From NCBI GenBank assembly GCA_948099385.1, contig CANUEZ040000151.1, forward strand, positions 5,402,001 through 5,466,000: a stretch of DNA of 64,000 bases. The letters are read 5' to 3'. The stretch's first letter is position 1, and the number at the start of each line of letters is the position of its first letter. This DNA comes from Fasciola hepatica (lineage: Eukaryota; Platyhelminthes; Trematoda; Plagiorchiida; Fasciolidae). Made by a program: the position numbers and the translations under genes. The notes beneath the pieces are model-generated. The model did not search any database. It was not told where the DNA came from and was given only the letters and a program-made list of their open reading frames with translations. Of this stretch, positions 35,230 to 46,594 are shown piece after piece.

Positions 35230-36044
35230 GTCTATCCCAATGCGTCAGAACCGAGATCGGTTCGGAGTGTATCGAAGAATCGATGTCCCATGTGAAATGC
35301 TATGGTGGAATTTTGTTGTTTAATAACACAGCGTAGTCGAAATCGTTGATAGGTTGTCGACGTTTCGGTCACCACGGGTAATCTTTTTCAAGTCTGGTTT
35401 TACAACCGAATGAAACTGGAATGATAGCCAGGAGCAATCGGGTATAGTCACAGTGTGTTCATGTGTTGGTCTGTTTGTTTGTGATGTTGTTTTAATGTAA
35501 GGGGTGGATGGATGGGTTGAATCTCCGTCCATACTGTGTCCGTGATAGTGGGGTCATTTGAGGTCAACAAGGTGTTATGATCCGTTTTGGTGTTTGTCCA
35601 TCCGCGTCGTAAGTGCCATCCATATGCTTGAAATCTCTGCCCCATCGTTGCGGTTGAGACACGATTGGTGGGCGTTAATTGCCAGAGCCTCGGCGTAGAG
35701 ACGCTCGGTGTACGTACGAAACCCACACTGGAGGATTCTGGTGTTTTCGTAGTCGATGGTGTGGTTTTCGGATATGGCGTGAAGTGCGATTGCACAGTCG
35801 CGTCCTAACTTTCTTAAAGCCATTTGGTCCCTCGGTCTGCATTTTTCTTTACTTTTGTGTTCTGCCATTCTGGTTTTGACCTGTCTGCATGTTTGTCCAA
35901 TGCACTGAGCGGGGCAGTCTTTGCAGTTGATCATGTAAATACAATTGTTCTGTTCGTGTATGTGTTGAGAGTTATTGGTTCTTGTGAGATGACGTCGCAA
36001 CGTGTTATCTATTCGGAAGAAAACGCGAACACCATACGCACCAA
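35230..36044 (-). mobile_element. PLE 3' portion (GIY-YIG endonuclease), inverted copy
   Basis: An open minus-strand frame of 141 codons (35575-36000) encodes the PLE GIY-YIG endonuclease domain: CIYMINCKDC, CIGQT, VKTRMAEHK, ENHTIDYENTRI. It differs from the + copy at 37901 by one residue (MAEH/MAEY) over the shared part. GIY is CIY and YIG is CIG in both copies, so this is a family trait and not local decay. It meets the 5' end of the + element at about 36044, giving the tail-inverted layout often seen with Penelope elements. Confidence 0.85.
35352..35407 (-). ncRNA. Hammerhead-like motif, copy 2
   Basis: Minus strand: GGTTGT, CTTGAAAA, stem GATTACC/GGTGACC, GAAACGTC, then ACAACC pairing with the opening GGTTGT. 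The layout fits the type I hammerhead ribozymes described in PLE terminal repeats. The canonical CUGANGA box is UUGAAAA here, so activity is doubtful. Confidence 0.5.
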
Positions 36045-38642
36045 TATCATTCCAGCCTCGCTTCGTGTAAAACCACCTGACAATTCTGTGCGCTCCGTAA
36101 AGGCTGCCTTGGTCGCCTCTCGTACGTTTCTATGACAACGGATTCACGACTGCACAATCAAAATCAGTTCCATATGCTACAGAATACGAAACTTGGATGA
36201 CTGCTTGAATTGTTTGCTGCCACCAAACATACTCAATAAGATCAATGTCGTCACCGAAAGGCGACGTTTACACGCCTTCAAAACCTGTCAATCGCGTCAG
36301 ATAAGAAAATACGACAGGCCACTCCACAAGAACACCTCTGTAAAAAACCAAAACCCGGAATTAAGAATATTTCAACTGATTGATCCTAAAAACGTAGTGA
36401 AAAACTTATCAGACAGAATGTTGACCTCTGCGGATCTACAGTTTCTACAGAAAGGTATAAATTTCAATTTACACAAGAAACCTTCAACACCTCAAAAAAT
36501 AGTTCCTCCACTGGAAGGTGTTTTGGAGAAACTAGCGCCCGAAAACGCCAATCGAATCAGACTCACATTATGTAATACTCACAGAAACCGGAAACCGATT
36601 TCGTCAAATCTATCAACAGACGAACAGAAAGTACCAAGCACATTGCGAAATGACAAATCGATTCACATCACGAAAGCTGACAGAGGCAACACTACAGTCG
36701 TCGTTCTAAATAGGTCAGACTATGAATCAAAAGTTCGACAACACTTGGAAAATGACCATGTGAAGGAATTGAAGAAAAGAAAGCCAACGCCACATTTAAC
36801 AAAACAAAGGCACAGAAAAGCAAATGCCTTTCAGGGCTGAAAGAAAATCTGGGGAAGTCCCAATAGTTTGCTTTGAATCCTAAAACAAACAGACCTGGGA
36901 GATTTTATGGACTACCAAAAATCCACTAATTCGGCACGCCTATCTGACCATTCGTGAATTATACGCCTTGTGCGACCTATATATTAGCCATATACATCAG
37001 TACACTACTAAAGCCGTACCAAAAAATGATGGTAAGTCACATAAATGATGCCTTTTATTTCTCTCGCATTCTAAAGACTGTCGTATTAGGAAAGGACGAA
37101 ACAGCAGTGAGCTTTGATGTGTCATCTCTTCACACAAGTGCCCATTAAAGACAGTTTGGAATTTTTACACTCCATATTGATCAATCACACCATCTTACAA
37201 CACAGATGTCCATTGAATCCAACTGATATTATCACTGACGTTGAACTATGCCTCAGTTCCACCTCATTCACATTTAACCAATCATTGTACAGACAGACTG
37301 ACGGCGTAGCCATGGGTCCTTCTGTATCACCCATTGTAGCTAATCTGTTCTTACATTCAGTCAAATCTAAAGCATTGACCGCATTTCACAATCCACCACG
37401 AATCTATGTCAGATATGAAGACGGTACGTTTGCAATTCTGAAATCACAACATAGGCATGACTTTCTACAATGTCTCAATAATCAATCTAACTCAATTAAA
37501 TTCGCAATGGAGACTGAAAGCCCTGGCAGAGTCATCAGTTTCCTTGACTGTCGACTACAAGTAAACAACTCCCGTAGGTTAACAGTGAGCATTCACAAGA
37601 AACCTACACATTCCGACAGATATCTGAACTTAAACTCAGCCCATCCACAATGCATACAACGGGCACCCGTATCGTCAATAACCAACAGAGCCGACAAATT
37701 GTGCAACGATGATGTCACTCATAAACAGGAAATGCAACAATTACACACGGTCCTTCAAAACAACAACTACCAACAAGGACCAGCAATCGATGTGTCAAGA
37801 AACAAGTCAGCAACACGCGAAAAGAAGGACGTAGACTGGCTAACCTCCGTTGGTATCCCGTACAGATCGGGCACATCGGAGGCAATCGGGAAAGTACTTG
37901 GTACGTATGGTGTTCGCGTTTTCTTCCGAATAGATAACACGTTGCGACGTCATCTCACAAGAACCAATAACTCTCAACACATACACGAACAGAACAATTG
38001 TATTTACATGATCAACTGCAAAGACTGCCCCGCTCAGTGCATTGGACAAACATGCAGACAGGTCAAAACCAGAATGGCAGAATACAAAAGTAAAGAAAAA
38101 TGCAGACCGAGGGACCAAATGGCTTTAAGAAAGTTAGGACGCGACTGTGCAATCGCACTTCACGCCATATCCGAAAACCACACCATCGACTACGAAAACA
38201 CCAGAATCCTCCAGTGTGGGTTTCGTACATACACCGAGCGTCTCTACGCCGAGGCTCTGGCAATTAACGCCCACCAATCGTGTCTCAACCGCAACGATGG
38301 GGCAGAGATTTCAAGCATATGGATGGCACTTACGACGCGGATGGACAAACACCAAAACGGATCATAACACCTTGTTGACCTCAAATGACCCCACTATCAC
38401 GGACACAGTATGGACGGAGATTCAACCCATCCATCCACCCCTTACATTAAAACAACATCACAAACAAACAGACCAACACATGGACACACTGTGACTAACA
38501 TCCAATTGCTCCTGGCTATCATTCCAGTTTCATTCGGTTGTAAAACCAGACTTGAAAAAGGTTACCCGTGGTGACCGAAACGTCGACAACCTATCAACGA
38601 TTTCGACTACGCTGTGTTATTAAACAACAAAATTCTACCATA
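36045..38642 (+). mobile_element. Penelope-like retroelement, nearly complete but broken
   Basis: Frame 1 (36193-36840) is the PLE N-terminal region (NLSDRMLTSADLQFLQKGIN, ITKADRGNTTVVVLNRSDY). After a frame-broken stretch, frame 2 (37114-38367) continues through the RT and the C-terminal GIY-YIG endonuclease: FDVSSLHTS split by a frameshift, then YRQTDGVAMGPSVSPIVANL, RYEDGTFAI, FLDCRLQVNNS and CIYMINC...CIGQT. The catalytic YVDD is YEDG, so reverse transcription should fail. The last 742 nt repeat, inverted, at 35301-36044. The hammerhead-like motif lies after the stop codon. PLEs copy themselves by target-primed reverse transcription using the GIY-YIG nuclease. Confidence 0.88.
38536..38591 (+). 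ncRNA. Hammerhead-like motif, copy 3
   Basis: GGTTGT (38536) pairs with ACAACC (38586). Between them are CTTGAAAA, the stem GGTTACC/GGTGACC with a CGT loop, and GAAACGTC. Same layout as the copy at 35352. Located about 170 nt after the PLE stop codon, where pLTR hammerheads are expected. Confidence 0.5.
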
Positions 38643-39793
38643 ACAGTCTATCCTACCCTAGTACCTGAACTTGTTTTCATGAAACGGTCAAGCGATAGGT
38701 GATTTTAACTTTATGTATACCTACCTATGACGGGTTTTAAATAATAGTGCGCATTATCAGATTTGAAAGTTCATGATCGCACTCGAAAGTCAGCGTCAAA
38801 GCGCGGTGTCATTGTCCATCCAAGATGAGTTGATGTGTGCCCAGAATGGGTAGAAAGAATGTAATGTTTGTCCGTGTGCGTCAGTGGTATTATGCGAGAC
38901 CAGTGACTTCCATGGGGGTTGCTTGTGTTCGATCTGCAAAACAAGTGAAAGAAGACTCCATGAGCACAAAGGCTCAGTTGGTTCATTAACGGGCTCCTAC
39001 ATGTACATTAACCGAACACCAATATGGCTACCTACAGCCTGCTCACTGCACCATGCTCTAAGTGAATTACCGGTTGTGTGATGGGTTAATCCGGAATGAA
39101 CCGAGAGGGTGAACAAATTTTGAAAGGTAGGCGCACAGGACCAGAAAAAGTAAAAATCATCACAAGGGAAAATGGAGGCAACGGGTAGGGGTTCGTTACG
39201 AGTTAAAAGCATACATAAAAAACCCGAAGTCTATAGCATGGTGAGTTGAATTTCTATAACCTCGATTGATGAACACTGTTACAATATGGGTCCTAATATT
39301 TATCATCCCCATGACATTTAGTAGACAAGAGCTGTGAAGCCATAAGAATAGTTTGAGCAGAGCCAATATTGGTCGTGGATTTTGTGTGCTTTCCAGCAGA
39401 TTTTACCACAAAATCTGTGGAAGAACTTGACACGGAAAAACATTCAAGGCAGTCCGCATTCTATAACGATAAGATTAGAAATCAACCATTCTTCCAGCTT
39501 AACTCAGGAGAGACAATTGTGTGGTTATTTTTATTACCTGTAAAGCTTACCTCAAAGAGAAGGCCTTAGAATATGAAATCGATAAATTGAGTGAGTGATC
39601 AACCAAGAAGGAAGTTCATTTGGACGTCAGACTTAAGAAATGCGGAACAGTACATTTTGCCAAATTTTAATTGTGACCAATTCCATGTGGCCTGAAGAGG
39701 TATCGACGAAACTCGCAGTCAGTCGATCACAGAGCACGAGTTTCAACCGTCAGTTCACATCGAATTATCATACGGTCAATTCCCACTTTTCAG

Positions 39794-40022
39794 ACGTGAT
39801 TGCCAGTGTGGAGATTCGACCGACCGTGATCCGTACAAGTCCGTATGAACCGTTCAAACTCGAGTGCATCTCGCACAACCGAGCTATCCAGCCGTTCGCC
39901 CAGTTCTCCGATGGTCGACCAGTTGAGAGTGACAATCGATTCCAGCTCAATTATGTTACACCTAACCATTTGCAGATTCGTGCACTGTACGGGTTAACAG
40001 AACGGGACAATTTGACGATTAT
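39794..40022 (+). CDS. Exon 12: Ig-like domain 4 (subtype II)
   Basis: Acceptor cacttttcag. The phase needed by the next exon requires the donor gtacgt at 40023, giving 229 nt; reading on past it keeps an ORF open but adds unrelated sequence. Encodes VEIRPTVIRTSPYEPFKLEC (B-strand Cys), FSDGRPVESDNRFQL and LTERDNLTI, where NLT is a possible glycosylation site. The SDGRPVESD hairpin replaces the INGTPVEQL of Ig 1-3, so this starts the second Ig subtype. The core tryptophan is again absent. Confidence 0.85.
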
Positions 40023-43000
40023 GTACGTTAGATCAGATCCTATGCTGGAATTATTTTTTCTCCCTGCTCGTTTTGTCGCATTCAGTTCGCGTCAGTTCAT
40101 TTTAACGAAAGCTTACTGCCTACACAATTGTACGTATTTGCCCATCAAGTTCAGTCTCAGTAGTGTGAGGCATCATCAGTGCATCGGGCATTAGAAAGTT
40201 ACACAAACACTGCACAGTATTTTCGAATTCCAATTTTCGGCAGTAGATAACTTTTGGGCGTACGTGGTATTTGTTGAAAACGTCCGTTGGACTGTTCCCC
40301 GATAAAACGGTTTATGACATCATAGTGTTCACCAGTTATTGCTTCAAGTTGCAATATTTAACCAGAGCGGTTGTGACTGATCATAACGTGGAATGTTCCT
40401 CACCGATTTTCTCACGTGTTACCAACACGTCAGTGAGCGATGTAAAATTATATCCAGTTATTTTGTCTTAATAAGTTACGTCAAAAATGCTGTATCTTGA
40501 TAGGCAAGGTCAAAGTATCAACGTGGAATAGTATTTACAAATTGTTTTTCTTCTGCATAAACCTAGAATCAATCCTGATTGGTACACAGGAACGCTGTGC
40601 ATCCGCCTAGTTTCAGTCAAGTCATCCTTTTCACAGAAGTAATTCCGTCCAGGAAACTTCATAATAAAGGGATTCCAAGTAATCTCTAATTAGTCGTTAC
40701 TCTCTAATAACTGGCAAAATGTAAGCTCCGAAGTTATAAACAAACCGAAATTTCAAAAAATTTCTCTGCCGTAAATATGAATCGAGAAGACAAAATCACA
40801 GGTTTGCACACTGTATCCTAAAACCATCTTGCTGCATCTGTACACGTGCAAATTGCCGTTAGAGTGACTGCTTATACCATCGGTGAGCTAACCATGGAAA
40901 ACTGAGGCAAAAACCAAGTGAACAGAAGGCAATAGGACAGAAGCCACTTGTTTCGATCCGTCGCGCAAGCTCTAATGAGACTTCGGTGCCTTCGAACCAT
41001 CTCGGTTTATTGGTACAAAACAGATAGTCTATATAAGGTGTGCGGTGACCGTAACTAAATCTCTGCATGAAAACTTATTGGATCCATTGCTATTGACCAG
41101 TGCCTCTTCTGGCCGGGTGGTCCGGTTGCAGTCTTATTGGTTGATTCGTTTCCGTTCGGTACAGACAGTTCTTGGCCACTGAATCGTTCATCGCTCCGTG
41201 TCGCTGGCTCCAATCTTATCCTCAATTCTGGACAACCAATGAGGTATTGTGTGGTAGCCAAATCATCGATTTGCTTCACTGAGTTCAACCTTGCCCTTGG
41301 TCCTGGACCGGTGAAGACATGCTGTCTGACCACCGAACCAGGGCTTCTATGGACGTGTCTGCCGCTAACCTCACACCACTCACGCTGTTTGCGCAGTTCG
41401 GATGTGCATTTGGTTATTTTATGATTACTTTACTATGCACACAAAAAACCACACTGATTGGAGTACGCAGGGGCAAAAATACGGCGAAACCGTATGGGAT
41501 ACATTGTTCAAACCTACATTTCTGATTTTTCTATTTTAACCGAAATTCATAATTAAGTCTGTAGGTTCCGGTTAACCCATGCTTATTTGATATCGTCTGC
41601 GTGTCGTTTGCTCAAGATAAGCTGTCTGACTGATGGTTTGAGTTCATTATTTTCAAGTTCTGCCATGAAAATGTCTGCTAATAATTATTCCCATAACTGA
41701 CGTCAATGCTACCCCATCTTTCTGATGCTATATATTTACTGTTAGACTGAAACTGGTCACAGGCAAGCAGTAACTAACCCAGTGCATTCAACGCGAAGCC
41801 CAAATTTATATTGCTTTCTCGAATTTATTCGCGAGATAGCTGACGGTTTCACTGATCGGGACTTTTGTATTCAGTGAGCGGCAGCACTTGCTCCCTTTCC
41901 ATATCTAGGTTCGTCACGGTTTCTACAAGATGAAAGGTGTCCCGTAGACTATTTGTTAGAATGATGACTGTTACCAGTTCTTATAAGCTGGCCAACAAGC
42001 TGGTTACTGTGCGATACGAAGAGTTTTCACTAAATATGACACAGTAATCTTCACGATAATACTTGTATTTCACCTGTGTTATGGTTTAAAAGCAGTTCGT
42101 AACAAAGAAGTCTTCCTCATGTGGGCTAGAATTGGGGATGATGCACTCCAATCTATCAAACTCCTCTCTGATCTCGCCGGCATGACAATAGCTTGTTCAA
42201 GCTTACATGCGTGCTTATCCACATCCACGAACGTAGCTTAGAACGCTTCTATGTGCCTCAGCGTCCCAACCAATCACTTCAGTAATCTTGAGGTGCATAA
42301 TCATACCTTTTATGTGACTCATCTGTCCTTGTCAGAAATCATTAGTAGTGTATATCTGTGAGGTCCCGACTGGGGTTGGAACACGGAGTAAAGGGCTGCG
42401 AGATCGACATGTGGATTTTATACTATTTTGCCTGCTTACAAGCATTGAAATAGCAAGCAGTGAATTTTGACCACAAAAAGTGATCACAGTATTTTGAGCA
42501 TATTTGACAGCGCTGCACTCTCCGGAATAGTTCTCAATGGTTATTTCATGCCAACAAAGAGCTTTTCACGACTCTAACGAATCACAATTTGTTGGTTAAC
42601 CAGAGAACCTATAACTTTGTTTGGCACCTGTTTATCATTCGTTAGTACAAAGTACTGCGGTAATTCTCTAAGGACAAGCATAGTTAAAGTAAACGGACTG
42701 GTGGACGAAGTGTCCCGGAAGCACGTGACTGGTTTCGTGGTTACATTGACTCATCAGGTGCGCTTCCAAAAGCCTCGTCCACTCCTCTATATACTACTTA
42801 CTTTCGACATTTCAGCTAGTGATTGCAGTGTCATTGTTCTCAAGGTTAACGGTGACTAACCCGAAAACAACTGTCATTGAATCACAGTGGAGTTCCGCTA
42901 GTGAATTCTTTAACGAAGAGCATCAACTCAAATTCCTGATGCCCAAGTGGGATAACTGTAAATAAGCAAGCAGACTAAACCTTAAAACCCCGATTCCGAC

Positions 43001-43039
43001 AAGCCTTGTGTTATACGATATTCTAACACTTTGTTTTAG
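40023..43039. other. Intron between exons 12 and 13
   Basis: 3.0 kb. Only dispersed repeat D (40985-41345) is recognised; 41530-43030 shows nothing. Confidence 0.7.
40985..41345 (+). repeat. Dispersed repeat D, copy 1
   Basis: Matches 47810-48125 in the same orientation: accatctcggttta, cagatagt-type sequence with a TATA-like box, cattgctattgacc, ttggccactgaatcgttc, cttatcctcaattctggaca, atcgattt and gttcaaccttgccc. Class unknown; it carries promoter-like boxes. Confidence 0.6.
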
Positions 43040-43206
43040 ATGTATGTTTCCCGGAGTTGGAAGCCGGTCGGCAGTAATTGAAGTATCTCGTCCATGTCCG
43101 TTTGGAGAGTACCAGTGTCAAGACGGTGGTTGTTTGCAGTCTGGCTTGTTTTGCAACGGTCGACCGGATTGTGCCGACGGATCCGACGAATCGGAACGCT
43201 ACTGTG
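43040..43206 (+). CDS. Exon 13: end of Ig-like 4 plus LDLa domain 9
   Basis: Acceptor tttgttttag, one base, then TGT (Ig closing Cys), MFPGVG, IEVSRPC and a complete LDLa: [37 protein letters not shown]. Donor gtaagc; 167 nt. The calcium loop CADGSDE is intact. The linker differs from the YPTGE linker of the first three cassettes, in line with a second cassette subtype. The match of its entry phase to the gtacgt donor at 40023 is what fixes the end of exon 12. Confidence 0.9.
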
Positions 43207-44964
43207 GTAAGCACACGCAGTTGTTCACCTTATACAACTGCTTACTGCTTTCGATTAAATTACCCCAGTGTTCTTTTTACCCTCTACTAGTTTAGGGATT
43301 TTGTGTCGATGGGAGAGCACCAGAGTAACCTTAGCTTTTCAGTTCATGATAAAACCTATTTGCAATGAATGAGGTTGAATCTCAGTCAATAAATCCCTAC
43401 TGTGCCGTAAAGTAGAGCTGCCAGTATGAACAGTGACGCGGGATATAGCAAACCACACCCGTCGCCAGATTGGTGAAATTCCTGCGGCTTTTTTCTTTCC
43501 CGTTCATCATGATGTGATGATGCCAAATTAGTTGTTCGAATACTCAGACAGCATGCTTCAGATTAACGTCCATTGGTAAAAACAAGTAGGTGTGTCTGAA
43601 TATCTCATACGACAGTTGAAGCTTTAGTGCCAACCCGATAAAACACACTGGGCTAGATCTAGCGAGTGACACTTTTATGCGAAATTCTGACATTCCGACT
43701 CTCAGGTAACGATGATCAACAACGGAGGTTGGAACATTTCAACAGTCTGTTGTTGGAGCTCATAAAACATGAACGACTCATTCAACTTTCAGAAGCCATG
43801 AAACTAATGAACTAACTACTAGCATTGCACCATAGCGACTAGACTCCAGGTTGGAGTGGTGTGACGGCTTGTGTACCTCCATGACCCCAAGAGCTACGCG
43901 GGATGGCTTCCTCAAACCGGAGATGTAATCATACCTGACAGGTCGATCGGTAGAGACCAGACGAAGTCCAGTCTCTGGACCAGTTGATCGGCAACATCTG
44001 GTTCTACCCACTGCGCTCCTGGAGAGGAAACTAGCGAATATACACGGAGATGGGCAGTTTACCGGTCAAAATGCCTCCGGCTTTTGGATTGTTTTGAGCT
44101 TGAAAGCTCAGCGCGCACTACTAGACTGGATCCCAATCAGCAGTCTTTTGTGTGTAGATTGGTTGGACGACCTGTGCTCGACATGAGAAGCAAACTGAAG
44201 CGTCTATGCTTATTCGCCGTGTGTGTATGCGCCCATCGCTTGCAGTTTTTCTGAGACCAAGGACGAATTCTACCACGATTTATCTCAGCTACTTCGAAGC
44301 TTGAGTTTTACTGACGTGGTGGTCATTGCTGATAATTTCAACGCTCATGTTGGCCGTTCGAGAGATTCTGCAATGTACATTGGAAAGCCGGTTTGCTATC
44401 CCGACCAGTCGTAATGACAACGGCGGTCGTCTCATCCGGCTGTGTTCTGACAGCAAATTGTTTCCGGCGAGTACGAACTTCTGTCATGAAAAGCGGCATA
44501 GACACACTTGACGTCCTCCTATGCCTTGACAACGTCGGATTGGGATTGACCATATCGTCATTGGTCACCGCTGGAATGGGTCAAATGAAGATTGTCGTTC
44601 ATTTCGGTCTACGCCTGTGGACTGAGATCACGTCTTGGTGTGTGCCCACTTCTGTTTACGTCTGGTCCGTGGTCGTACTATCGCAAAAGCCACCTGTTCC
44701 GCACCGTTGCTTCTGGATGATAACCGACAATCTACTTTTCAGGCGATTATCAATGCAGTCGGATTTCTAGGACGCGTTGGCCACAGACCAAGGAAGCCTT
44801 GTATATCGCTTTCAATGCCACATAAGACCCTAGTTAAAGTACGGCTCAAAAACGGCGGATACCTTCGACATCAGTTGCTCTGTTATATTCCACCTTCTAT
44901 GAGGTGCATAAATCTATGAAGCGCTAACTAACAGGGAGCTTGATAGATGACCAAGAGCAGTGGT

Positions 44965-45255
44965 TTTTCTGTTCGCAGTCAGCAACAGAACACGAAATGT
45001 TGGAACTTCATTTGCTTGTACGAGCGTAAACACAAAACCCGGCCGTAGTCGGCAAGTAATCCGCACTCAAGCAAGTAAGTAAGCTAAATAACGTGTGCTG
45101 TCACGCGTGCCAATCAGTACATAGCAAAATCGATATGTCTATACTACTGGAGCTGAAGCATAACTAAAGATCAGGGCAAAACAGGCTCATGTCCATTCAT
45201 GAGACGAATATTGATCAGTTGTCCGCGTATTGTGCTTGACTTTACCGAGATACAA
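44965..45255. mobile_element. 291-nt insertion in the LINE with 7-bp target duplication
   Basis: Compared with the uninterrupted LINE at 54242-58140, the reading around GAGCARTGG is split here. CAGTGGT occurs at 44958-44964 and again at 45256-45262 on either side. The insert is non-coding and resembles 15610-15700 in part (agcaaaacaaggca / gggcaaaacaggct). A short non-autonomous element is the simplest reading. Confidence 0.65.
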
Positions 45256-46305
45256 CAGTGGTGAATTGCGAAATGTAGAGAAATGGAGAAGACTGTTTCT
45301 ATTGGCAATACTTGTAACCTTTACCGTTTCTTTATAAGTACCGGCCCAAGGAAGCCCGGGGTAAGTGAGTTAATCAAGAAATCCGATGTCTCTCTCATTC
45401 GCTCTCAGAGACGTCGTCTGAACCGTTGGACAACACTTTAGGAAACAATTCAGCTGGCCCATTCCCACAGTGGACCTCCCGAACATAATTGTCAGAGGAA
45501 CGATTTAGGCAGATTTCATTCCTCCATCGGAAATCAAAATTATCCGGAAAATAAGTCATTTGAAAAGATAGAAAACCGCTGAACCGGATAGGTTGTCTCC
45601 ATCTTTTTCCAAGAATGGAGACGAAACTTTGGTTTTCGAATTAACAAGACTCCTCCGGGTGATCTGGGATAGTGAACGGATTCCCAGGGAACGGTGTGAA
45701 TCAGTGATCGTGCCGATCCACAAGAAAAGTGACAGGTTCTCTTGTGAAACCAAAGATGAATTGACTTGTTAAGTATCGAATCCAAACTGATCACCGTGAT
45801 CATTATTCGTCGATTATCCAGTACCCATGAAATGCGCACGCGTGAGCATCAAGCTCGTTTCAGACCTAGTCGCTTCAACAAACCTGATAGCACAAACATC
45901 ACTTTCGTGGGCCCACAATTTCCGTCTTTCTTGATCCGAAAGCAGCTTTCGAATCGGGCAACCGTACAGTTCTCTGGCACTGCCTCTCATTAGAGGGCGT
46001 GCCAGAGAAGTTTAATGATTTCCAATGCTTGTATGCGAACAGCCGAAGCCGAGTTCGTGCTTATGGTGATCATTCACCTGAGTTCACCACGAGAAGTAGT
46101 GTTCTTCATGGTTGTCCTCTTTCGCCTTCCCTCTTTAATTTGGTAATTGAACTGATTCTTGAGATATCCCTATCCTCGTGTGAGAATAGCGGCATCGATC
46201 TTTGTTCAGACAGTGAACTGTCTGACTTGGAATACGGGGATGATATTGTTCTTTTGAGTGAAGATCCAGATAAATTGCAAGCTTTCTCAGATAGCTCAAA
46301 CAAAG

Positions 46306-46594
46306 GTGTTTGTAATAATCGTAATGAACCGAACTGACAGGACGTACTGAAATTGCCCTCACCCAGAACTACGCGAACGAAAGTAGCAAGAAGACTAAGG
46401 CTGCGAAATAGCACGTTAGTTGTATTGCAAAATGGTTTGCTAAAATATGCTAAATTAGAGAATATAATTGGTAGACTCGAAGATGACCAGTCACAGGGAG
46501 CTTTTGTCGGGCTTGTCCACAGCGATCCTGATTGGTTGAGGCTGATCCGCGTACGTACGCTGCACCTGGCAGTATCGCGTGTGACAGCTGTGAA
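46306..46594. mobile_element. Second insertion in the LINE RT, related to repeat C
   Basis: Splits the RT just after the YGDD region: the frame stops at 46305 (DSSNKGV) and resumes near 46600 (VMHVAPSKCKMLL). The flanks gtgtttgtaat and gtgttgtaat are near-duplicates and may be a target-site duplication. The insert shares cacaggg and cctgattggttga with repeat C. Confidence 0.55.

Larger units (their letters stand above)
33880..39793. other. Intron between exons 11 and 12
   Basis: 5.9 kb dominated by a long inverted repeat (34128-34749) and a PLE with an inverted copy of its 3' end (35230-38642). 38650-39790 shows nothing I recognise. Confidence 0.7.

Noticed and set aside
35679..35879. Small + strand ORFs repeated near 35679, 35824, 37840 and 38063
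   Set aside because: Antisense frames of the two PLE endonuclease copies; they recur only because the element recurs.
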